Under the pieces are notes generated by a model. That model had not been told where the DNA came from. It saw only the letters and a list, made by a program, of their open reading frames with translations, and ran no database searches. A DNA stretch of 20,394 nucleotides from NCBI GenBank assembly GCA_937889645.1, contig CALBZE010000072.1, positions 1 to 20,394 of the forward strand, in the 5' to 3' direction. The position numbers and the translations under genes are program-made. Positions within the stretch are counted from its first letter, which is position 1; each line of letters begins with the position of its first letter. Below, one piece after another: positions 15,358 through 20,394 of the stretch. The stretch comes from an uncultured bacterium (GTDB lineage Bacteria > Gemmatimonadota > Gemmatimonadetes > Longimicrobiales > RSA9).

Positions 15358-16385
15358 CAGGGGGCGGCGGCATGCCGGGCAACCAGCCGCGCCTCCACAA
15401 AGCGCGCCGCCTCTTCCTCCGCCCAGAAACCCAGCCGACGGGGGGCGGCGGGGGTCATAAACCCCACGTGGCCGCCGCGTTCGGTGAATCCGGGGACGAG
15501 GAACCGATTGCCCGCGATCGCAGAACGCGGGATCGCGTTTGGCGGGAGGAACGGGTCGTCCTCGGCCTGGAGGAGGAGCGTGGCGACGCGGATCTGCTCG
15601 AGGTAGGGGGCGCTGCTCGCGCGGCGGTAGTAGTCGGCGGAGTCGGCGAAGCCGTGGAGCGGCGCGGTGGCGGCGTCGTCGAAGGCGCGGAGGGTGCGGG
15701 CGCGGAGCGTCGCCTCGACATCGATCAGCCCTTCGAGGAGGTTGGCCTTGGCGCGGACCTTCTTCCGGAGGTTGCGGAGGAAGTACTCGGTGTAGATGCG
15801 GCCCATGAGGCCGCGTTCGAGGGTCGCGGCGCCGGCGGCGAGGTCGAAGGGGACGGAAATGGCGACGGCGGCGCGGAGGCGGCGATTCGCGGCGTCGCCT
15901 TCCTCCCCGAGGTACTTGAGGAGCACGTTCCCGCCGAGGGAGAAGCCGATCGCGCCCATGGGCACGCCCGGGAAGCGGCCGGCCAGGTGCTCGAGGACGT
16001 AGCGCAGGTCGTCGGTGTCGCCGGAGTGGTAGAAGCGGGGAAGCCGGTTCGGCTCGCCGCTGCAGCCGCGGAAGTTCATCCCGACGGGGCGCAGCCCGCG
16101 CGCGAGCAGCTCGTGGTAGGTCACGAGCATGTAGTGTCGGCGCGTGGATCCTTCGAGTCCGTGGAGCACGAGGACGATCGGCGCGTCGTCGTCGCGGGCG
16201 CCGGCGAAGTCGAGGTCGAGGAAGTCGCCGTCGGGGAGCTCGAGGCGCTCCCGGCGCAGCGGGACCCCGGGATCGGGGCGCAGGAACTTGCCTCCGATCG
16301 TCTGAGCGTGGGGGCCGCGCAGCCACCACGGCGCCCGGTACGGCCGGACGCTGTATGTCGCGTCGACGGCGGTCGGTGTAGTCAT
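15354..16385 (-). CDS. YheT-like alpha/beta hydrolase
   Basis: The protein has 343 residues, typical of the YheT/EMB8-like hydrolases. It starts with the family's entry motif (PWWLRGPHAQTI) and contains the HGLEGS oxyanion region, MNFRGCSGEPN, the nucleophile elbow GFSLGGN with Ser149, the acid in AEDDPFLP, and the His in GGHVGF. The family is cytosolic; members act on esters, but the native substrate is mostly unknown. GGAG five bases before the ATG at 16385 supports the start. The open frame extends to 16574, but that lead is the translated 27-bp tandem repeat (Arg/Ala/Ser/Pro) and is rejected. The stop lies inside heptamer repeats shared with the convergent prolyl oligopeptidase gene. Confidence 0.93.
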   Translation of the reverse strand: MTTPTAVDATYSVRPYRAPWWLRGPHAQTIGGKFLRPDPGVPLRRERLELPDGDFLDLDFAGARDDDAPIVLVLHGLEGSTRRHYMLVTYHELLARGLRPVGMNFRGCSGEPNRLPRFYHSGDTDDLRYVLEHLAGRFPGVPMGAIGFSLGGNVLLKYLGEEGDAANRRLRAAVAISVPFDLAAGAATLERGLMGRIYTEYFLRNLRKKVRAKANLLEGLIDVEATLRARTLRAFDDAATAPLHGFADSADYYRRASSAPYLEQIRVATLLLQAEDDPFLPPNAIPRSAIAGNRFLVPGFTERGGHVGFMTPAAPRRLGFWAEEEAARFVEARLVARHAAAPC

Positions 16386-16436
16386 GCGTCTCCGGGAGTT
16401 GGAGTGTGCGTCGCTCGAGCGCCGCGGGGGCGACGG

Positions 16437-16571
16437 CGCGGCGCGGCATCTACCGGATGAAGCCGCGGCGCGGCGTTTGCCGGGCGACGGCGCGGCGTGG
16501 CGTCTATCGGACGAAGCCGCGGCGCGGCGTCTATCGGGCGACGGCGCGCCGGGATGTCGTCCGGGCTTCCG
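16437..16571. repeat. 27-bp tandem repeat, five units with alternating A-B ends
   Basis: Units lie at 16437-16463, 16464-16490, 16491-16517, 16518-16544 and a degenerate fifth at 16545-16571. Each begins CGCGGCG or close to it. Units 1 and 3 end in GAAGC and units 2 and 4 in GACGG, so the true period is 54 bp. It sits just upstream of the YheT-like gene's start. The gap 16386-16782 is filled mainly by this block and the start of the 16-17-bp block; codon-end composition gives no firm support for coding there. Confidence 0.85.
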
Positions 16572-16660
16572 CACGCCCCGATCCGAACATACGGTTGCCG
16601 GGGGCCCGCATCAACGCGGGGTGCCGTCGTTGCTCCCGCCGGAATGTGTGGACGTATGGC

Positions 16661-16830
16661 CGGGTCTGCGTTGGGCCGGACCGGCGTCTGGCCGGACCGC
16701 CGCCGGGCCGCCGTCTGGTCGGACCGGCGCCTGCGCGGACCGGCGTTTTGAGCGGACTGGCGTTTTGAGCGGACCGGCGTTCGTGTGGACCGGCGCCTGG
16801 CTGGACCCGCGTTTGGCCGGACCGGCGCCG
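16661..16830. repeat. 16-17-bp degenerate tandem repeat (GGACCGGCG core)
   Basis: GGAC or GGACCGGCG cores start at 16678, 16694, 16721, 16737, 16754, 16771, 16787, 16803 and 16819. Spacing is 16 or 17 bases except for one 27-base step where a unit has lost the core. Because the period is not a multiple of three, the block shifts reading frame along its length. It overlaps the presumed start of the short gene ending at 17244. Confidence 0.8.
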
Positions 16831-17244
16831 CTCCGCGACTTCGAGGTGCCGGTCGCGTACGAGGACGCGTTGCGCGGCCTGGTCTCGAGCGGCCGCTTCG
16901 AGGTGGAAGGGACGTGGGGCGGCGAGTCCGTGGCCAGGCGCGTGAACTGCGGCGAAAGCGACGGCGTGCCGCGCGCGGAGCTGGGCGTCGTCGAGCTGCA
17001 GGTCGAACTCCATATCGAGCCGCGCCAGGTGCGCGAGTCCGAGGTGCCGACCGCCAGGCCCGGAGAGGCGGTGGTCATCGGCGCCGGGCTGGGGCGCGAG
17101 GCGTCGCGGGTGACGGTCCGGTCGTGGGGCTCGGTCACGACGCCGGATGGTAAGCGCCACTCGTGTCGGCTGACGACCGGTTTCGCGCAGCGGATCCTAC
17201 AGGAGATCGCCCTCCGCACCGGCGGCATCCTGGCGGCGTCGTAA
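16783..17244 (+). CDS. Short hypothetical protein, start uncertain
   Basis: The downstream part, from about 16843 to 17244 (about 133 residues), has G or C at nearly every third codon position and mixed second positions, as in the real genes here, so it is very likely coding. The predicted protein is mixed alpha/beta with a YEDALRGL helix, a VEGTWGG segment, a Val/Glu-rich strand region and a C-terminal helix (FAQRILQEIALRTG). I do not recognise the family. A GTG at 16783 gives 153 residues, but the first twenty are translated tandem repeat. The frame stays open back to an ATG at 16384, through both repeat blocks, with poor codon use. The original 5' end may have been replaced or frameshifted by repeat growth, making it possibly a decaying gene. 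It precedes uvrA by 115 bases on the same strand. Confidence 0.55.
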   Translation: MWTGAWLDPRLAGPAPLRDFEVPVAYEDALRGLVSSGRFEVEGTWGGESVARRVNCGESDGVPRAELGVVELQVELHIEPRQVRESEVPTARPGEAVVIGAGLGREASRVTVRSWGSVTTPDGKRHSCRLTTGFAQRILQEIALRTGGILAAS

Positions 17245-17359
17245 CGCCGCCGCGTCGCATTCGGACCCTCGCGGAAACGCGGCCGTCGCCCGATCTTTGG
17301 TCCCTGTTCGGGGTACCAACCCGCCTACGATCCACGATCCGCGACGGCGCGCAAACGCA

Positions 17360-20260
17360 GTGAAAGACCGCATCGTCATCCGCAACGCGCGACAGCACAA
17401 CCTGAAGGGGATCGACCTCGAGCTGCCGCGGCGGGCGCTGATCGTCCTGACCGGGCCGAGCGGCTCGGGGAAGTCGTCGTTGGCGTTCGACACGATCTAC
17501 GCCGAGGGGCAACGTCGCTACGTCGAGTCGCTGTCGACGTACGCGAAGCAGTTCCTCGAGCGGATGGAGAAGCCGGCGGTCGACCTGGTCGAGGGGATCA
17601 GTCCCGCGGTCGCGATCGAGCAGAAGAACCCGACCAAGACGAGTCGCTCGACGGTGGGCACGGCGACGGAGGTGTACGACTACCTCCGCCTGCTGTGGGC
17701 GCGCGTCGGGCGCACGTACTGCCCGGAGTGCGGGGCGGAGGTCCGGCCGGACACGGTGCAGTCGGCGACGGACGAGGTCCTGCGGCTCCCGGAGGGGACG
17801 CGGATCATGGTCGCGTTCCCGCTCCCGCCGAGCGCGCGCGCGTCGCACGCGCGGGTCGTCGAGAATCTGCGCGCGCTGGGCTTCGTCCGGGTCATGGTTG
17901 GCGGCGAGGTCGTCGACCTCGATGTGCCGGGCGCAGAGTCGCCGCCGGCGCTCGGCGTCGACCTGACCGGCGCCGACGAGGTGCTGGTCGTGGTCGACCG
18001 CCTGGTCGTGCGCGCCGACGCGGCCGAGCGCCTCGCGGATTCGCTGGCGACGGCGTTCCACACGGGGGAGGGGGAGGCGGCGGTAGTGGTCGCCGAGGCG
18101 CACCGCGTGATCCGCTTCACCGAGCGGTTCCGCTGCCCGGACCACCCCGAGATCCGCTTCCTCGATCCGTCGCCGCGGCTGTTCAGCTTCAACAATCCGT
18201 ACGGCTCGTGCCCGAAGTGCACGGGGTTCGGCGCGGTGCTGGAGTACGACGTGTCGCTCATCGTGCCGAACCCGGGCAGATCGCTCCGGGAGGGCGCGAT
18301 CGACCCGTGGGAGAAGCCGCGCTATCACCGGGAGCGCGCGCGGCTCATGTCGTTCGCGCGTGAGCGCGGCGTCTCGCCCGACGCGCCGTGGCGCGACCTC
18401 CCCGAGGACTTTCGGAACGCCGTGCTCTACGGCACGCGCGGCTTCCGCGGGATCCTCCCGTTCCTCCGCTCGCGGGAGAGCAAGCGGTACAAGCAGTACA
18501 TCCGGGTGTTCCTGCGCCAGTACCAGAGCGCGCAGCCGTGTCCGGAGTGCGGCGGCTCGCGGCTCCGTCCCGAGGCGCTGTACGTGAAGGTCCGTGGGCG
18601 GACCATCGCGGAGGTGGCGGATCTGCCGATCCGCGAGGCGCGGGACTGGGTGGCGGGGTTGGTGGCGGCAGAGGGTGCGGCAGGCGCGGCAGGCGCGGCG
18701 GTGGATGGTGTCGCCGGGACCGGCGGGGACGTCGCTGCACCCGGCGCGGCCCTCTCCCCCCAGGAGCGCGCGATCGCGGCGCCGATCCTCCGGGAGCTGG
18801 AGGCGCGGCTCGGGTTCCTGGTCGACGTCGGGCTGGGGTACCTCACGCTCTCGCGCCAGACGCGGACGCTGTCGGGCGGCGAGGCGCAGCGGATCTCGCT
18901 GGCGAACTCGCTGGGCTCGAGCCTGGTCGATACGCTCTACGTGCTGGACGAGCCGACGGTCGGGCTGCACCCGCGCGACACGGACCGGCTGCTCGACCTG
19001 CTCCAGCGACTGCGGGACCGCGGCAACTCGGTCCTCGTCGTCGAGCACGACGACGCGGCGATCCGTGAGGCGGACGTCGTCGTCGAGCTGGGGCCGGGGA
19101 GCGGCGAGCGGGGCGGGACGGTCGTGTTCCAGGGGCCGCCGTCGCGGCTCGTCGAGGCCGACACGGCAACCGGGCGGCACCTCTCCGGGCGAGACCGGCT
19201 CGAGCTGCCGGAGCGACGTCGCCCGGTCGACCGGGCCCGGCTCCAGCTGCGCGGCGCGCGGCTGCACAACCTGCGCGGCGTCGACATCGACATCCCGCTC
19301 GGCGCGCTGACGGTCGTGACGGGCGTGAGCGGTTCGGGGAAGAGCACGCTGGTACACGACGTCCTCTACCGCGCGCTGGAGCGGGAGCTGTCGGGCGGCG
19401 AATCGACGGCCAAGCAGCACCTGGGCGAAGCGGTCGGCGCGTACGACCGGCTGGACGGCGTGCACCACCTGGACGCGGTCGTGCTCGTCGACCAGTCGCC
19501 GATCGGGCGCACGCCGCGCTCGAACCCGGTCACCTACATCAAGGCGTACGACCACATCCGCCAGATCTTCGCGGCGCAGCCGCTCGCCCGTCAGCGCAAG
19601 TACACGGCGGGCCACTTCAGCTTCAATGTGAAGGGCGGCCGGTGCGAGGCGTGCCAGGGCGACGGCGTCGTCCAGGTCGAGATGGTGTTCATGGCCGACG
19701 TCTACGTCCCGTGCGAAGTGTGCGGCGGCGCGCGCTTCAAGCCGGAGACGCTCGAGGTCAAGTACAAGGGCCTCGACATCCGCCAGGTCCTGGACCTCAC
19801 GGTCGACGAGGCGATCCGGCTTTTCATCAAGGAAGACCGGCTGGGGCAGGCGCTCTGGCACCTGCAGCAGGTCGGGCTGGGCTACCTTCGCCTCGGCCAG
19901 CCCGCGCCGACGCTCTCGGGCGGCGAGGCGCAGCGGCTGAAGATCGCGCGGGAGCTGGCCGGCTCGGGGCGCAAGGGCGAGCGTCGCCTCTACATCCTCG
20001 ACGAACCGACGACGGGGTTGTCCGGCGCGGAGGTGCGGCAGCTGATCCGCGTACTGCGTCGGCTCCTCGACCAGGGGCACACGGTCGTCGTGATCGAGCA
20101 CAACGTCGAGGTCATGTGCCACGCGGACTGGATCATCGACCTGGGGCCGGAGGCGGGCGACGAGGGCGGGCGCGTCGTGGCGATGGGGAGGCCGGAGGAA
20201 GTCGCCGCCGGTCCCGGGCATACGGCGCGGTACTTGAGGGCGGCGCTGGAGGGGCGGTAG
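17360..20260 (+). CDS. uvrA: UvrABC excinuclease subunit A
   Basis: The protein has 966 residues (E. coli UvrA has 940). It is the damage-sensing ABC ATPase of nucleotide excision repair. The first ATPase module has Walker A with Lys38 (GPSGSGKSS), the YVESLSTYAKQFLERM segment, LSGGEAQRISL and LDEPTVGLHPRD. The second has Walker A with Lys661 (GVSGSGKST), LSGGEAQRLKIAREL and LDEPTTGLSGAEV. The zinc module after the UvrB-binding and insertion region reads C259-x2-H262 and C284-x2-C287. The C-terminal zinc finger (GGRCEACQGDG ... VPCEVCGG) is intact. An Ala/Gly-rich insertion of about 30 residues lies near 436-466. GTG at 17360 gives the standard VKDRIVIRNARQHNLKG opening; the frame extends to an ATG at 17297 but those 21 residues are not family-like. 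There is no clear Shine-Dalgarno and no SOS box of the E. coli (CTGT-N8-ACAG) or Bacillus (GAAC-N4-GTTC) type. Confidence 0.97.
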   Translation: MKDRIVIRNARQHNLKGIDLELPRRALIVLTGPSGSGKSSLAFDTIYAEGQRRYVESLSTYAKQFLERMEKPAVDLVEGISPAVAIEQKNPTKTSRSTVGTATEVYDYLRLLWARVGRTYCPECGAEVRPDTVQSATDEVLRLPEGTRIMVAFPLPPSARASHARVVENLRALGFVRVMVGGEVVDLDVPGAESPPALGVDLTGADEVLVVVDRLVVRADAAERLADSLATAFHTGEGEAAVVVAEAHRVIRFTERFRCPDHPEIRFLDPSPRLFSFNNPYGSCPKCTGFGAVLEYDVSLIVPNPGRSLREGAIDPWEKPRYHRERARLMSFARERGVSPDAPWRDLPEDFRNAVLYGTRGFRGILPFLRSRESKRYKQYIRVFLRQYQSAQPCPECGGSRLRPEALYVKVRGRTIAEVADLPIREARDWVAGLVAAEGAAGAAGAAVDGVAGTGGDVAAPGAALSPQERAIAAPILRELEARLGFLVDVGLGYLTLSRQTRTLSGGEAQRISLANSLGSSLVDTLYVLDEPTVGLHPRDTDRLLDLLQRLRDRGNSVLVVEHDDAAIREADVVVELGPGSGERGGTVVFQGPPSRLVEADTATGRHLSGRDRLELPERRRPVDRARLQLRGARLHNLRGVDIDIPLGALTVVTGVSGSGKSTLVHDVLYRALERELSGGESTAKQHLGEAVGAYDRLDGVHHLDAVVLVDQSPIGRTPRSNPVTYIKAYDHIRQIFAAQPLARQRKYTAGHFSFNVKGGRCEACQGDGVVQVEMVFMADVYVPCEVCGGARFKPETLEVKYKGLDIRQVLDLTVDEAIRLFIKEDRLGQALWHLQQVGLGYLRLGQPAPTLSGGEAQRLKIARELAGSGRKGERRLYILDEPTTGLSGAEVRQLIRVLRRLLDQGHTVVVIEHNVEVMCHADWIIDLGPEAGDEGGRVVAMGRPEEVAAGPGHTARYLRAALEGR

Positions 20261-20267
20261 GCGTGTG

Positions 20268-20388
20268 GGCCGCCCCTGCGGGGCGGCGGGCGCGGCCGCA
20301 CTTCGTGCGGCGGGGACGGCGCCGCTTTCGCGGCGCGGGGGCGGCCGGCGGCTGCGCCGCCGGCGGGGACGGCCGCGCTTGGCGCGGC
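20268..20388. repeat. Array of five consecutive hairpins downstream of uvrA
   Basis: There are five perfect stems with 3-4-base loops: 20269-20276/20280-20287 (8 bp), 20295-20301/20305-20311 (7 bp), 20319-20325/20330-20336 (7 bp), 20344-20352/20356-20364 (9 bp) and 20372-20378/20382-20388 (7 bp). Linkers are short and G-rich, and GGGGAC recurs before stems 3 and 5. Stem sequences differ while pairing is preserved. No T-tract follows, so this is not a standard intrinsic terminator. The array may continue beyond the window. Confidence 0.85.
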
Positions 20389-20394
20389 GGGTGG

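Noticed and set aside
16386..16574. N-terminal extension of the YheT-like hydrolase
   Set aside because: It is the translated 27-bp repeat, and the ATG at 16385 has GGAG upstream and matches the family start.
16384..16782. Plus-strand frame from ATG 16384 running through both repeat blocks into the short gene
   Set aside because: Third codon positions are not GC-biased there, the sequence is repeat-derived, and the overlap with the YheT-like start codon is a chance CATG.
17303..17331. Promoter or SOS operator before uvrA (TACGAT at 17326-17331; GTT and AAC flanking GGTACC at 17311-17316)
   Set aside because: No acceptable -35 lies at the right distance, and the palindrome matches neither the E. 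coli nor the Bacillus LexA box.

Overview
The window is GC-rich DNA (roughly 70% GC) with very high G/C at third codon positions, long secreted hydrolases and densely packed genes. The gene content fits a Gemmatimonadota-like or similar GC-rich soil or sediment bacterium: a TolB-propeller/amidohydrolase fusion, a DUF5117/DUF5118-type zinc metalloprotease lipoprotein, a prolyl oligopeptidase with a signal peptide, and a PabB-PabC fusion. That assignment is inferred from gene style; there is no rRNA or marker tree here.

Layout. 1-383: two arrays of phased 7-bp repeats in inverted orientation around a less GC-rich spacer. The right array runs into the stop codon of the minus-strand propeller-amidohydrolase gene (381-3824). 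3825-4141: a promoter for that gene, and a strong terminator with a UUCG loop for the next minus-strand gene, so the two are separate transcription units. 4142-6640: lipoprotein zinc metalloprotease. 6641-6949: divergent promoter region. 6950-9795: a small exported barrel-like protein, then a lipoprotein metzincin with Ig-like domains, both on plus. 9792-10769: a minus-strand KAS III-like protein that meets the metzincin gene tail to tail; their two TAG stops share one CTAG. It appears to lack the KAS III nucleophilic cysteine. 10770-10945: a compact divergent promoter region in which both genes look leaderless. 10946-12823: fused aminodeoxychorismate synthase/lyase for folate synthesis. 12967-15216: exported prolyl oligopeptidase. 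15217-15357: a second heptamer inverted-repeat locus, packed between convergent stop codons. 15354-16385: YheT-like alpha/beta hydrolase on minus. 16386-16830: two unrelated tandem-repeat blocks (27 bp and 16-17 bp). 16783-17244: a short unrecognised gene with an uncertain start. 17360-20260: uvrA. 20268-20388: five consecutive hairpins whose stems differ in sequence but stay perfectly paired.

Function. Four exported proteins (propeller-amidohydrolase, two metalloproteases, prolyl oligopeptidase) suggest a peptide-scavenging lifestyle. The rest is housekeeping (folate, fatty-acid-like condensation, nucleotide excision repair). I see no defence island, CRISPR, integrase, transposase, tRNA or rRNA. 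The most unusual material is non-coding: the two mirror-arranged heptamer inverted-repeat loci at gene 3' ends, the hairpin series after uvrA, and the tandem repeats before the short unknown gene.
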